Positions 27,601 through 37,348 of a stretch of 64,000 bases of DNA are shown here, in pieces. The notes beneath the pieces were generated by a model, which made no database searches, was not told the origin of the DNA, and saw only the letters and a list, made by a program, of their open reading frames with translations. The first letter of the stretch is position 1, and each line of letters opens with the position of its first letter. Both the position numbers and the translations under genes were made by a program. Source of the DNA: Candidatus Desulfosporosinus nitrosoreducens (lineage in GTDB: Bacteria; Bacillota; Desulfitobacteriia; Desulfitobacteriales; Desulfitobacteriaceae); assembly GCF_030954495.1 (NCBI RefSeq), contig NZ_JAVHUW010000060.1, positions 88,909 to 152,908 of the forward strand, read 5' to 3'.

Positions 27601-30600
27601 TGGCAATATACTCGGCCACATCTCGTCGGCAGGGACTGAGATAGAGGAGATGGCCGCCGAGACTCAGCCCCTCGTTGGCCTGCCCGGCCGTCAAGTTCAG
27701 ATGGCGAAGCTCCATTTTACAGTGAGTCCACGCCAGTTCAAAGGCCCTGTTCACTGAGAGCGGGTCCCGGTATTTTTCAGAAATACGGATGATTTCCTCT
27801 TGGTTGTCGGCATAGCCCACTGAGAAAGAAACTCTCGCCGTTTGCCCTGGGGCAACCCTAACTCTCTGTCTCAGACTCATGATAGGATCAAGGACCGCCC
27901 CCACTGTGTTGGACAAGGGGTGGTTGGCGTCTAAAACTTGCGGTTTGGAGAGACTTCTGCCCCGGCCGATGAACCGGGCCCGGTCTGTTTCATATTGCAG
28001 AGTACCGACCGTATCTCCCTCTGTGGCGACGGTATGCATCAACCATAAGCGCCGCTGATTTTCTTTCCGTGGCCGCCGTGAAGCAAATAACGCCTCATTC
28101 TGATAATCTGTTTGGATAAAGAGGTTGCCAAAAGCGGGATGGGCTAAATCATCATTTGCTCTGGCTAAGACCACTTCAAAATAGCTGGTAATTTCAATAA
28201 TGCGCTCAAACTTACTGTGATTTGTCAGAGATATGCGCCGAATTTCAGCCTGATCTTCCGGTGAAACAACAATTTCGGTCCGGGTTGCCAGGTTACCGTC
28301 TTTGCGGAAATATTCAACCCGATCCGGAGCGTAGGTAACTTTATAATCGTCACCGGAATTCAAACATGGCTGATGTGTGGCTGACCAAACATCCCCTGAA
28401 TTCAAATTTTGAATATAAAAATACATCCCCCAGGCATCTCTGGTTACATCTTCCCTCCAGCGCGTTAAACCTATTTCCCGATAACGACTGAACCCAGCCC
28501 CTGAATTTGTCAACATAACTGAGTATTGTCCGTTCGATATGCAATGGGTCACGGGAATTGGACTCATTGCCGTGTTCATAAAAATAGACTGGTTTTTTTC
28601 AGGAGGAGTGCTTTTAACGTGTCTGCCGGAAATGATCTGTTCACCTTCCGGCTGGGATACAAGAGGAGCCGACGACGGTATTCGTTCCTGCAAAAGAAGC
28701 TCCATAGCCTGGATAAGAGCCTCGCTGTGCAAACGTGTTTGCATTCTATTGTCAAATAAAATATTATCCAAGGCTAAAAAGCTCATTCCTTGATGGTGGG
28801 CCATAAAACTTTGAATCAGCCGATAGGATTTTCCTACAGGAATGCGATCGGCGGTAAAATCAACGGCTTCATACAAGCCGTAACGACCGCCGAAACCACG
28901 GTGTTCCATAAGAGAGATATTGTCCAGCGCTTCCCGGGGAGAAACCATCAGGGCTAGAAAGCTGGCGTAAGGAGCAATGACAAGGTCCTGAATTAATCCC
29001 CTTTTCAGACCTAAACCCGGAACCCCGAAGGCTTTATATTGATAGTTAAGCTGGGGATCAAAGGCATAAAACCCGGACTCGGAAATTCCCCAGGGCAAAT
29101 TATGCTCGGCGGCATACTTTTTCTGTACCTCGACAACGGACTTATAGGTCTCATCCAATAACGTCCCCGCATAGTTTTTCATGACAAGGAGAGGCATTAA
29201 AAACTCAAACATGGTTCCGCTCCAGGAAACCAGGCTTCTTTTTCCTTGGGCCAGGGTCAGGGAACGCCCCAGCCTAAACCAATGACTATGCGGTACGTCT
29301 CCCTTGGCAATGGCAATAAAACTTGCCTGGCGGGCTTCAGAGGCCAACAAATCATAGTAAGATTTATCCAGCATGCTTTCCCCGATTCGATAGCCAATGG
29401 AAAAAAGCTGACGCTTTTCATCAAACAAGGGATGAAAGTCCGTGGCTAAAACCATTTCTTCAAGCCATTGCTGCAGCATTTGGGTGGTGCGGATTGTCTT
29501 CCGAAGCTTAAGCAGCGCAGCATGGATTTTTTCGCTGATTTCCGCGCTAAAATTCCCCTTCTCCAATGCCTGTGAGTAATGTTGTCCTAATTCAGAGAGG
29601 TTAAAGAATTTAAAGCCACTCATACTTTCCAGGGTTTCAGTTTCCGTGAGATTTGACTCGTTAGCCCAGGGAAAGTAGTCTTGAATCTCCTCTTTAAAAG
29701 CACAAATCATGCCTTCGAGGCAACGTCCCCAATACTTTCCGTCTTCCGCCCATTCTTGCCCGGAATAATTTTGCGGCCAGGACAATAAAATGTTCATCCA
29801 GGTTCGAAAATTCCAGTCCTTAGCAGGGTTCTCCAAAGCATTCTGAATTGCTTTTTCAAATCCTGCCAATTCTTTAAAGCCTTCTTCTCCGACAGCTTGT
29901 TTTAACAAAGTACAAGTATCTTGGAGGGCAAAGACATATTCCAAACCTACGAGCGGTTTTTCCAGTGATTCGGCAAGCCCGGCTTTCAAAGTCAGCAAAT
30001 AGAGGACAAAATTCCCGCTATCCACTGTGGATATATAACGCGGTTCCAAGGGTTCAAGACTCTGGGTGTCATACCAGTTGTAAAGATGCCCTTGCCAATG
30101 CTCAAGCTTTTTAACAGTAAGCAGCATCTTTTCAATACGCTGCAAAGCTGTTGTTAAAGAAATATAGCCGAAGTCTCTTGCCGCAATATTCCCCAGTAAG
30201 GCTAAGCCAATATTCGTCGGAGAAGTCCTGTGGGCCACCCCATTGGGCGGATCGATTTGAACATTGTCAGGAGGCAGCCAATGCTCAGTATCATTTACAA
30301 ACTCCTCAAAAAAGGCCCAGATTTTTCTGGCCCAAAGTCTCAAGGCTAATTGTTCCGAAAAAGAGAGCAAATCTTTCTTAAGTTGTTTGGGCAGGCTTAC
30401 ACGATAGGCATACCAGATTGCCAGCAACCATAAAATCCCTAAAGGAATAACACTCGTCAGTCTGGCAGGAAACAGGAACCCCACAAAAAAACCGAGAAAA
30501 ATTATATAGACGATGACGGACCACATCGACCGTAAGGTTGCTTTAAAGCTGATATCTATTCGCTTTTCAGTATCAGCCGCAGTTTCCCATTCCAACATTT

Positions 30601-33280
30601 TTTGATGAGAAATCAGCTGGCGATAGCAGCTTCGCAGGATAGCGTCGAGCATGCTGAAGGCTTGACGGGGCAGCAAAATAAACTGCAGCGCAAACTGTTT
30701 GGCAACAGTTAAAGCGTCCTGGGCTGCTTCGCCCCGTTCTCCGCCTTTAGTTAAGAGCATATTCAGCATACATAGGACCATCGGCCAAAGGATGCTCAGG
30801 GCAACCAGCCCTGTCCACACCCAGGGGCTTCCTGGAAGAAAGGAGAAGCCTAAGGTTAGCAGAAGCAGTTGGGCGGGATTTTCTAAACTTCTTCTCAAGT
30901 TGTCGAAAATTTTCCATTTGGAAACAAAGGATATTGGTTTAAACAGCCAGGGTATAAGCTGCCAGTCTCCGCGTACCCAGCGATGCTGCCGGCGAAGATA
31001 GGAGCGGTAGGTCGATGGATAACCATCAACTAACTCTATATCCGTAACAAGACCTGCCCGGGCATAAATTCCTTCAATTAAATCGTGGCTGAGAATCGTA
31101 TTCTCCGGAAAGGTTTGATGAGTGACTTGATGAAAAACCTCAACGTCATAGATTCCCTTCCCCGTGAAAATGCCTTCAGAGAACAAATCCTGATAAAGGT
31201 CGGATATGGCCGTTGTATAAGGGTCCACCCCGACTCTGCCGGAGTAAATTTGGGCAAACTCGGAGGCTCCGGCACTTAAAATTGAAACTCCTACCCGTGG
31301 CTGGAGTACACCGTATCCTTGAACAACTCGTGTTTTTTCTTCATTAAGGCGTGGCGAATTCAAAGGATGAGCAAGGGCTCCAATAAGTTTTTTAGCCGTT
31401 CCCTGAGGCAATTTCGTATCCGCATCAAGGGTTATGACATAGCGAATGCTTGGCAGAATCGTCAAATTTCCAATTTTGACATTATAACTTGTCTCACCTT
31501 CTTGACGCAACAAAGCGTTAAATTCGGCCAGTTTTCCCCGCTTGCGTTCCCACCCCATCCAAACCCCCTCTGAGGGGTTAAATAAACGCAGACGGTGGAA
31601 GAAATAGAACCTATCCTGCTCATATTTCCGGTTGAGATGTTCTATGGCCTCTGTCGCCGCAGTAAGAATTTCATCATCGCCTGAGACGGTCTGCGCAGGA
31701 GCATCTGCAAAATCACCCAAGAGGGCAAAGTATAAATTATTGTCTCGATTGGCCAGAAAATAAACTTCTATTTCTCCAATGAGTTCTTTCACTCTCTCAA
31801 CACTAGTCAAAAGAGTTGGGACCACAACCATGGTCCTAAATTCTTCAGGTATTCCATCTCTCATCTCAAATTTAGGCAAAAAGGTCGGTACGAAAAGCTT
31901 AGAAACAATCCAGTTTAGCGTTGGCATCGTCAAACTGCTCGCCCAAATGAGGACTCCCAAAAATAAGACTGCATAAAGAAGGGGAAACGACAGAGCGTTC
32001 CCTGCATAAGCAAGAACCAAGGCGCTAAGCACCAAAGTTACGATGAGCAGACTGCCAAAATAATATAATTCCGGCTTTTTTCGCATCGCCTGACGGAACC
32101 GATAAAGTAGACTTGAATTTGTACCGAAGTCTTGTCTCAATTCCTGTTCCAGCTCAGCCCGCCCTGACCCCAGTAAATCCCTGCCAACATGGGCAGCCAG
32201 AAGATCGCCCCGCTGCCGGGCCTCTTCTGCTCTCGTGAGAACTCTGCGGGCCACAACTAATTCGGAAATTTTAAACTGCCGGGCAATCTTTTCGACTTCA
32301 TGCCGATAGGCATCGCGGGAATCAAAGTCCATTTGACAATAAACCTGGCTCGGATCTTTTTCGAAAACACTTTCTACCAGGCTTACTTCCTCAAAAAATC
32401 TCGGCCAATCCTCCGCGGCGATAAAATGAATGCCTGAGATAGCATGCCCCATAGAAACTTGATACATGGTCTGGTGTTGACGTTCAAGTTTGGCTAATTC
32501 TTCGATCGTTGTATCCTGCTTGGCAATTGCCCGATCGATCCAGTGCAGCAAGGGCGCCCCTTCAACGCCATGTTCCCGCATCCGCCTTAAAATTTGCTCT
32601 GCGTAAGCCGAAGAATATTCTTCCTGCGGAATCAATGTTTTGAGAATCTCGTCCCAATTCGTTTTGTCATGATCGTTCTCTAAAAGAGGCAAAAGCCAAT
32701 GATCCGCTCTTTCTCTTTCCTCTTGAGTAAATAAAATAAGTTCCGTTAATCTCCGGATATTCTCAAGAATTACAATTCTCAGCATCGTCGGGATTGCCCA
32801 TAATTCGCCGCTTGTCAAAGGAATTTGGACCTGATAGGCGTTAATAAACGCTTTTAAGGTGTCTCTTTGCAGTTGGCTGTCCGTATGCTCGATCAATTCG
32901 ACTAATAAACCGTATACCCTAGGATAGCCTATAAAATCACCGCTGGAATTTCTGGGCAATTGGCGCTCAAATTTCGGAGGCAGGCTGCGGGGAATCTCTT
33001 CTTTCAAACCTCTTAAACTGTAATAATTGTCTAATAACCATTCCGTTGCCGGTACGGTATCTTTAGTGCGGGCTGAATAATCGGTAATTTCGTGATAGGC
33101 TCGTTCTAAAAACTTTATATTTTGCCTGACCCTCGGCAAGAGCGTTCGTTTCGGAAAATGAATACTCTGATTCGAGGTTAAATGGGCAATTTCTTCGGCA
33201 TGCTTAAGTAAATCTTCCCCATGGAGGGCAATGTCCTTATATGGTTTTTCCTGAATCATAGGCCGTGCGAAAAACTTCAT
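24692..33280 (-). CDS. cyclic beta-1,2-glucan synthase-like protein (GT84-GH94)
   Basis: 2862 residues, the size of NdvB/ChvB proteins. The N-terminal 400 residues are helical and cytosolic, and several transmembrane helices surround residues 400-470 and 815-1000. The GT84 glycosyltransferase region between them has ITLDADTKLPQGTAKKL and RRQHRWVRGDWQL (QxxRW-type). A glucoamylase-like stretch follows (SGFYAFDPQLNYQYK, MAHHQGMSFLAL). The C-terminal third is two glycoside-phosphorylase-like (GH94) units with SGDWNDG near 2515. Such enzymes make and size cyclic beta-glucans that act in osmoadaptation. In a Gram-positive the product would be secreted; the product is inferred. ATG 33280 follows GGAG. 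Confidence 0.85.
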   Translation of the reverse strand: MKFFARPMIQEKPYKDIALHGEDLLKHAEEIAHLTSNQSIHFPKRTLLPRVRQNIKFLERAYHEITDYSARTKDTVPATEWLLDNYYSLRGLKEEIPRSLPPKFERQLPRNSSGDFIGYPRVYGLLVELIEHTDSQLQRDTLKAFINAYQVQIPLTSGELWAIPTMLRIVILENIRRLTELILFTQEERERADHWLLPLLENDHDKTNWDEILKTLIPQEEYSSAYAEQILRRMREHGVEGAPLLHWIDRAIAKQDTTIEELAKLERQHQTMYQVSMGHAISGIHFIAAEDWPRFFEEVSLVESVFEKDPSQVYCQMDFDSRDAYRHEVEKIARQFKISELVVARRVLTRAEEARQRGDLLAAHVGRDLLGSGRAELEQELRQDFGTNSSLLYRFRQAMRKKPELYYFGSLLIVTLVLSALVLAYAGNALSFPLLYAVLFLGVLIWASSLTMPTLNWIVSKLFVPTFLPKFEMRDGIPEEFRTMVVVPTLLTSVERVKELIGEIEVYFLANRDNNLYFALLGDFADAPAQTVSGDDEILTAATEAIEHLNRKYEQDRFYFFHRLRLFNPSEGVWMGWERKRGKLAEFNALLRQEGETSYNVKIGNLTILPSIRYVITLDADTKLPQGTAKKLIGALAHPLNSPRLNEEKTRVVQGYGVLQPRVGVSILSAGASEFAQIYSGRVGVDPYTTAISDLYQDLFSEGIFTGKGIYDVEVFHQVTHQTFPENTILSHDLIEGIYARAGLVTDIELVDGYPSTYRSYLRRQHRWVRGDWQLIPWLFKPISFVSKWKIFDNLRRSLENPAQLLLLTLGFSFLPGSPWVWTGLVALSILWPMVLCMLNMLLTKGGERGEAAQDALTVAKQFALQFILLPRQAFSMLDAILRSCYRQLISHQKMLEWETAADTEKRIDISFKATLRSMWSVIVYIIFLGFFVGFLFPARLTSVIPLGILWLLAIWYAYRVSLPKQLKKDLLSFSEQLALRLWARKIWAFFEEFVNDTEHWLPPDNVQIDPPNGVAHRTSPTNIGLALLGNIAARDFGYISLTTALQRIEKMLLTVKKLEHWQGHLYNWYDTQSLEPLEPRYISTVDSGNFVLYLLTLKAGLAESLEKPLVGLEYVFALQDTCTLLKQAVGEEGFKELAGFEKAIQNALENPAKDWNFRTWMNILLSWPQNYSGQEWAEDGKYWGRCLEGMICAFKEEIQDYFPWANESNLTETETLESMSGFKFFNLSELGQHYSQALEKGNFSAEISEKIHAALLKLRKTIRTTQMLQQWLEEMVLATDFHPLFDEKRQLFSIGYRIGESMLDKSYYDLLASEARQASFIAIAKGDVPHSHWFRLGRSLTLAQGKRSLVSWSGTMFEFLMPLLVMKNYAGTLLDETYKSVVEVQKKYAAEHNLPWGISESGFYAFDPQLNYQYKAFGVPGLGLKRGLIQDLVIAPYASFLALMVSPREALDNISLMEHRGFGGRYGLYEAVDFTADRIPVGKSYRLIQSFMAHHQGMSFLALDNILFDNRMQTRLHSEALIQAMELLLQERIPSSAPLVSQPEGEQIISGRHVKSTPPEKNQSIFMNTAMSPIPVTHCISNGQYSVMLTNSGAGFSRYREIGLTRWREDVTRDAWGMYFYIQNLNSGDVWSATHQPCLNSGDDYKVTYAPDRVEYFRKDGNLATRTEIVVSPEDQAEIRRISLTNHSKFERIIEITSYFEVVLARANDDLAHPAFGNLFIQTDYQNEALFASRRPRKENQRRLWLMHTVATEGDTVGTLQYETDRARFIGRGRSLSKPQVLDANHPLSNTVGAVLDPIMSLRQRVRVAPGQTARVSFSVGYADNQEEIIRISEKYRDPLSVNRAFELAWTHCKMELRHLNLTAGQANEGLSLGGHLLYLSPCRRDVAEYIANNCKGQSALWPYAISGDLPVVLVRVDKSEHMELVRRLLTIHEYWSLKGLYADLVILNEDESGYVQALQDNLRDLISMGHARDRLNQPGGVFILQKSHVQADDLRLLYTVARIIFNGEGGSCSVQVRKKSKLIIPESAGGENPSSSELEDSLPETSLDNRQLEAEEQIMNQLTFANGYGGFSQDGREYVIKLQEGKNTPLPWINVIANPTFGFQVSEVGAGYTWSDNSREYKLTPWSNDSLLDPTGEALYLRSDDSGEFWSVTAKPRREKGAYTIRHGQGYSIFEHCSHGLKQSLKLFVPLQEPLKLLDLTLSNTTEQEVHLSLVYYVEWVLGVARELTAPYLVTEYDEKSQVFLARNTYQEEFSGRWGFLGVVGAGVASYTGDRSEFIGRNGGLADPAGLKLESFSGSVGAGFDPCAALQVPLTIAAGETRKVTFLLGETTRQEEIGQILALYENSKKVDEEFDKVRQFWNGLLSKIQVETPDTSMNLLMNCWLLYQTTVCRLWARSAFYQSGGAYGFRDQLQDVMALVYTSPEVSRKQILLHCGHQFKEGDVQHWWHEGRNKGIRTKFSDDLLWLPYVTAHYIEHTGDSSVLDEMAPFLEDELLREGEDERYSVPKVSSESGDVYEHCLRAIEKGLSFGEHGLPLIGSGDWNDGFSQIGPQGRGESVWLGWFLYLTLMRFSSICQARQDKERAERYRRVAEELQQNLEKYGWDGGWYRRAYFDDGTPLGSTLNTECQIDAIAQSWSVLSGGARPTRAQDAMLALEHYLWRKEDGVLLLLTPPFDKSLPDPGYIKGYVPGVRENGGQYTHGAIWAISAYTTLGEGDKAMELFHMLNPVNHARTEHEANRYKVEPYVVAADVYAIHPHVGRGGWTWYTGAAGWLYQAGLEGILGFKRQGDKLVLKPCLPSHWKSYKLVYHYCSSKYEIVVDNPKGRMTGFEQLTCDGEPLQEPVISLQDDGQTHSVRLTL

Positions 33281-33350
33281 TGTTCGTCTCCGTTTGTCAT
33301 TTTTTAAGCATCATATTGCATTATTCCCAATCCCTCCCACTTCATTCATG

Positions 33351-33414
33351 CGGAGATAAACAACAAACACCTCAGCCGTTTTTTCACAGCTGAGGTGTTT
33401 GTTGTTTATCTCCG
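33351..33414. terminator. 26-bp perfect inverted repeat, likely bidirectional-type terminator
   Basis: Arms 33351-33376 and 33389-33414 are exact complements, with a 12-nt loop rich in T. It lies between the translocase gene and the glucan synthase gene, both on the minus strand. Stem strength favours termination, but no long T-run follows on either side. Confidence 0.6.
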
Positions 33415-33430
33415 GAAATAGTCTAAGGTA

Positions 33431-36013
33431 TCAACCGAAGCGTTCTAAAAATTCATCCATCGTTATCAATACTTGTCTAGGTTTACTCCCTTCGAAAGCA
33501 CCCACAACCCCATGCTCTTCAAGCATGTCCATTAAGCGTGCCGCTCGAGTATAACCCAATTTCAGGCGTCGCTGCAAGAAAGAAACCGATGCCATTCCGG
33601 TTCTGATGAAAAGCTGCCCCGCCTCAAAAAATAACGCGTCATCAGGTCCACCGCTTTCTTCAACTTTTTCACTGGTTTCTACAAAAAGCCGTTCCGGATC
33701 AAGATATTCAGGTTTACCCAAACTCTTCCAATGATCAATAATTCTTTGGACCTCTTCATCCGTAACTAGACAGCCTTGCACGCGCAAGGCTTTGCTTTCG
33801 CCTAAAGGAGAATACAGCATATCTCCTCTGCCCAGAAGTTTTTCCGCCCCGGTAGCATCAAGAATCGTGCGAGAATCAATTTGGGACGATACCGCAAAAG
33901 AAATTCGGCTGGGGATATTTGCTTTAATGACTCCTGTAATCACATCAACCGAAGGCCGCTGTGTTGCAATGACAAGGTGAATTCCGGCTGCTCGCGCCAT
34001 TTGAGCTAAACGGCAAATAGCTTCTTCAACCTCTCCGGCAGCTACCAACATCAGATCAGCCAATTCATCGATAATCACTACGATAAAAGGCAGAGCTAAT
34101 GATGAATTCTCTAAAACTCCTGATTTCAATTTATTATAACGATTAATATCCCGTACCCCTGCAGCGGCAAACAGTTCATAGCGGTTTTCCATCTCTTTAA
34201 CGATCCATTTTAAAGCACTGGCCGCTTTCTTAGGATCAACGACAACAGGAGCCAAAAGATGAGGGATTCCATTATATTGACTTAATTCAACCATTTTGGG
34301 ATCTACTAGCAAAAATTTCACTTCATCCGGGGTGGCATTAAACAAAAGGGAATTGATGATCGAAGTGATGCAAACACTTTTCCCTGAACCTGTCGCCCCG
34401 GCAACTAAAAGATGAGGCATTTTAATTAAATCGGCAATGATAGGCTGATTCGCTATATCTTTTCCTAAAGCGACTTTAAGTTTTGAAGAATATTGTTCAA
34501 AACTGGCTGTTTCCAGAACTTCTCGAAATGGCACCGCCCGGGCTTGTTTATTGGGAACTTCAATTCCAATAGCTGCTTTTCCGGGGATCGGAGCCTCAAT
34601 ACGAACGTCACGTGCCGCAAGGCCCAGGGCAATGTCATCCGCAAGATTGACAATCTTACTGATTTTAACTCCCGGAGCCGGTGCCAATTCATATCGTGTA
34701 ATTACCGGTCCCCTGGTAACGCGAATTACCTTAGCCTTAACCCCAAAATCCGCAAGGACTTTTTCCAGGAGTTTAGGTGTTTCCAGGTCTTGTATAGGAG
34801 CATGCTCGGGCACCGAATCCAACAGACTGAAGCTGGGGGGCTTCCACTGGTAGCTGCTTGGCGGAGGATCGCCGGCAAGCTTGGGAGGCTCTTGTACCGC
34901 AGAAGGTTCAAAATCTTCCTCCTCCTGCACAAAGGTCAAAAGTTTTTCCCCAGCCGTTTCATAAATCCGCGGCTGTTCCACAGGCAAACTTCTAAAATCC
35001 TCTTTCGGATCAAAAGACAACTCACTTACAGGATTAGTTTCCACTGCACATGCGACATCGTCAATAAATACCTGCTCTGTTTCCGGCTCATTTTCTCCGG
35101 ATAGATATTCCTTTGCGTCATATGTAGGTTCAACTTCCTCGGTCTCAGGTTCAGCTTCCTGAGTTTTATGTTGAATTTCTTCAGGTTTAGGTATACTTTC
35201 AATTTTTTTTTGCTCAGTTAAAGGATTATCCGCCAAATCATTAACTTCGGGGGGTTCCTTGGCAAAGGAGCTATAATCATCTTTATACTGGGCAAGAAAC
35301 TCTTCTCGATCCGCCTGGGATTTAAAAATCGGTTTAGAGGCAGACTCTTTTTCCTTGAAAGTTTTAGCAACCAAATCAGAGGGGTTGTTTTCCGGCTGAG
35401 AGACCACATGCAAAAATTGCCGCTCTTCCCGGTCTACATCCTCAAAGTATGCCTCAAGCCCTCTCAAAAGAGTCATCCGATGAGGCGGTTTAGACAAGAG
35501 TGCCTTTCCTGATCCGAAATAGGACGAAAAATCCTTACCCAAATCATTCATTTCCGTCGCTTGTTGCGAATCCACTTCTTTGATTTCAACCCATTCGGGA
35601 GAAGAAAAATATTGATTAAACCCATGTAAATTAACAAGCTTTCCGGCCGGCAGGGGTATCCCCCCCTCATCAAGCTTAGGAAGCTCTATCCTTGGTTTAG
35701 TATTTTTCCGATTAACCGGTCTCTGAGAATGTTTAGCTTCCTCTTTGACCTGATCCGCCTTAGCCGTGGTTCGAGAGCTCAGCAGCATTAATAAATCTGC
35801 CGCCAAAAACCATAAACCCGCGGCAATAATGAGACAAAATAAAAGCCCGACCCAGGCAAAATGATTCCCCAGAATTGCTGCGATTGCAGAGAAAATCTTT
35901 TTCCCAATGCCAAAGCCAAGACCGCCCAAACCCGCTAATAGAGAAAACAGCAATAATAAAACGCTTATTAATTTTAAGCCAAAAGTATTTGGGCTTTTTT
36001 TATTAGTCCGCAC
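33431..36013 (-). CDS. FtsK/SpoIIIE-family DNA translocase
   Basis: 860 residues, GTG 36013 behind GGGGGTG. Only two clear transmembrane helices are seen at the N-terminus (residues 13-75), fewer than the four usual in FtsK/SpoIIIE. A long acidic, low-complexity linker (80-390) follows. The motor has the alpha domain ([26 protein letters not shown] split around 410-435), Walker [11 protein letters not shown] near 555, Walker [14 protein letters not shown] near 645 and [12 protein letters not shown]. The C-terminal winged-helix gamma domain ([22 protein letters not shown]) reads polar DNA motifs. It moves chromosomal DNA across the division or sporulation septum. Confidence 0.93.
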   Translation of the reverse strand: MRTNKKSPNTFGLKLISVLLLLFSLLAGLGGLGFGIGKKIFSAIAAILGNHFAWVGLLFCLIIAAGLWFLAADLLMLLSSRTTAKADQVKEEAKHSQRPVNRKNTKPRIELPKLDEGGIPLPAGKLVNLHGFNQYFSSPEWVEIKEVDSQQATEMNDLGKDFSSYFGSGKALLSKPPHRMTLLRGLEAYFEDVDREERQFLHVVSQPENNPSDLVAKTFKEKESASKPIFKSQADREEFLAQYKDDYSSFAKEPPEVNDLADNPLTEQKKIESIPKPEEIQHKTQEAEPETEEVEPTYDAKEYLSGENEPETEQVFIDDVACAVETNPVSELSFDPKEDFRSLPVEQPRIYETAGEKLLTFVQEEEDFEPSAVQEPPKLAGDPPPSSYQWKPPSFSLLDSVPEHAPIQDLETPKLLEKVLADFGVKAKVIRVTRGPVITRYELAPAPGVKISKIVNLADDIALGLAARDVRIEAPIPGKAAIGIEVPNKQARAVPFREVLETASFEQYSSKLKVALGKDIANQPIIADLIKMPHLLVAGATGSGKSVCITSIINSLLFNATPDEVKFLLVDPKMVELSQYNGIPHLLAPVVVDPKKAASALKWIVKEMENRYELFAAAGVRDINRYNKLKSGVLENSSLALPFIVVIIDELADLMLVAAGEVEEAICRLAQMARAAGIHLVIATQRPSVDVITGVIKANIPSRISFAVSSQIDSRTILDATGAEKLLGRGDMLYSPLGESKALRVQGCLVTDEEVQRIIDHWKSLGKPEYLDPERLFVETSEKVEESGGPDDALFFEAGQLFIRTGMASVSFLQRRLKLGYTRAARLMDMLEEHGVVGAFEGSKPRQVLITMDEFLERFG

Positions 36014-36094
36014 CTTTTCACCCCCATGCTATACTCATTATGGTTGATAAGCTATGAGAATGTCAAAAGGTTTTTTTAATTTCAACGGTAATTA

Positions 36095-37054
36095 TCAGTA
36101 ACTCAAGAGTATACCTTCCTGATTGGGCAAGGGATGAAAGATTTCATGGGATATTTCACCATCTTCGTTTAAAAACACATTGCCCGTATAAAGAAAGTCG
36201 CCTTTAGTCCAATAGCGGAGATCTAAAAATTCCACTTGACATTCTTCCGTATCCGAATCATGAGCTATAATGTGATAATATGGAGTAAACTGACTAAATA
36301 GTTCAGCCAAAGAACCCTCCAGGGCATTGGAAACCGAAGGATTATTTTTATCGAACTTAGGCATAACCCTGCAAATGGTAGGAGTCTGATTCCGTATAAT
36401 ACCGAAGCGCACGGTATCTCCTTGGAACAAAATAAAATTCCACGCAAAAGGATGGTACATCGCCGGAAGGACTTTAACTTGGTCCGGCTCTTTAAGGGCG
36501 TAGATAGTCATTAACCGATCACGGGTTTTTAACCGCCCCATATGGCGGTTTGCTAAATATAAGATACTTAGAGATAAAGCCGTCCAAGCAGAAGGTCCGG
36601 CTAAATCCGGAGAACGCAAGGCAACCATAAAAGACCCCAAAAACAAGCACGAAACAATGGGATCTGTGAGCATTATCATGTCCACTGTAATTTTCTTCCG
36701 CGAAAATGGCCACAATAATTCAGCCCCGAAGGAATTTAATAAGTCCATAATACTATGGGACATTGTGCCAATAAAAGTCCAAATAAACACCGTCCACCAC
36801 GAGGTACTTGGAAACGCTAAATAAAGCGCTGATCCTAATCCTAATGACATACCGGTTAAAGCAAGCAGAGAATGACTTGCCCCTCTATGATTTAACAAAT
36901 AGTTCAAACGACCTTTAAGATGGGCTACGATATCAATGTCAGGAAGCATTGCACCCAACGTGCAGCCTAGAAATACCGGATCGTTTAATTGCATACTGTG
37001 GCCGGAAAGGGCACTTAAGGCAATTCCAACGAGTCCATGAGTGATCGGGTCCAT
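36095..37054 (-). CDS. YdjM-like membrane-bound metal-dependent hydrolase (DUF457)
   Basis: 319 residues. The N-terminal half has the family hallmarks MDPITHGLVGI, MLPDIDI and NHRGASHSLLAL, with His and Asp residues that would bind metal, plus GTMSHSIMDLLNSFGAELLWPFS; about four to five membrane helices are present up to residue 165. The C-terminal 150 residues are soluble. Homologues are inner-membrane proteins linked to DNA-damage or phospholipid-like hydrolysis, but no reaction is proven. ATG 37054 follows GGAGGG. Confidence 0.85.
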   Translation of the reverse strand: MDPITHGLVGIALSALSGHSMQLNDPVFLGCTLGAMLPDIDIVAHLKGRLNYLLNHRGASHSLLALTGMSLGLGSALYLAFPSTSWWTVFIWTFIGTMSHSIMDLLNSFGAELLWPFSRKKITVDMIMLTDPIVSCLFLGSFMVALRSPDLAGPSAWTALSLSILYLANRHMGRLKTRDRLMTIYALKEPDQVKVLPAMYHPFAWNFILFQGDTVRFGIIRNQTPTICRVMPKFDKNNPSVSNALEGSLAELFSQFTPYYHIIAHDSDTEECQVEFLDLRYWTKGDFLYTGNVFLNEDGEISHEIFHPLPNQEGILLSY

Positions 37055-37348
37055 TATTGCCCTCCTTCAATCAATTAAGATTTTACAAACTACAACAATA
37101 TTATTATAGCACAAAGTTTTTGCAGCAACTCAATTTTCATTTCCTTATTTTCCAGCTTCAGACACACAAATAAGGGGCTGTTTCAACGAATCACACGTTC
37201 GAAGTAACGGCCCCGCCAAGTTGCGCCAAGGACTATTTGCAGCGAGCTTATTACCCTAAAGGCTAAAGTCAGGGAGCATTGCCAGCCACTTTTAAAAAGG
37301 TTTATAATACTTCCTTAGAGTTCAACTGCAGCTAACTTTTGACTCATG

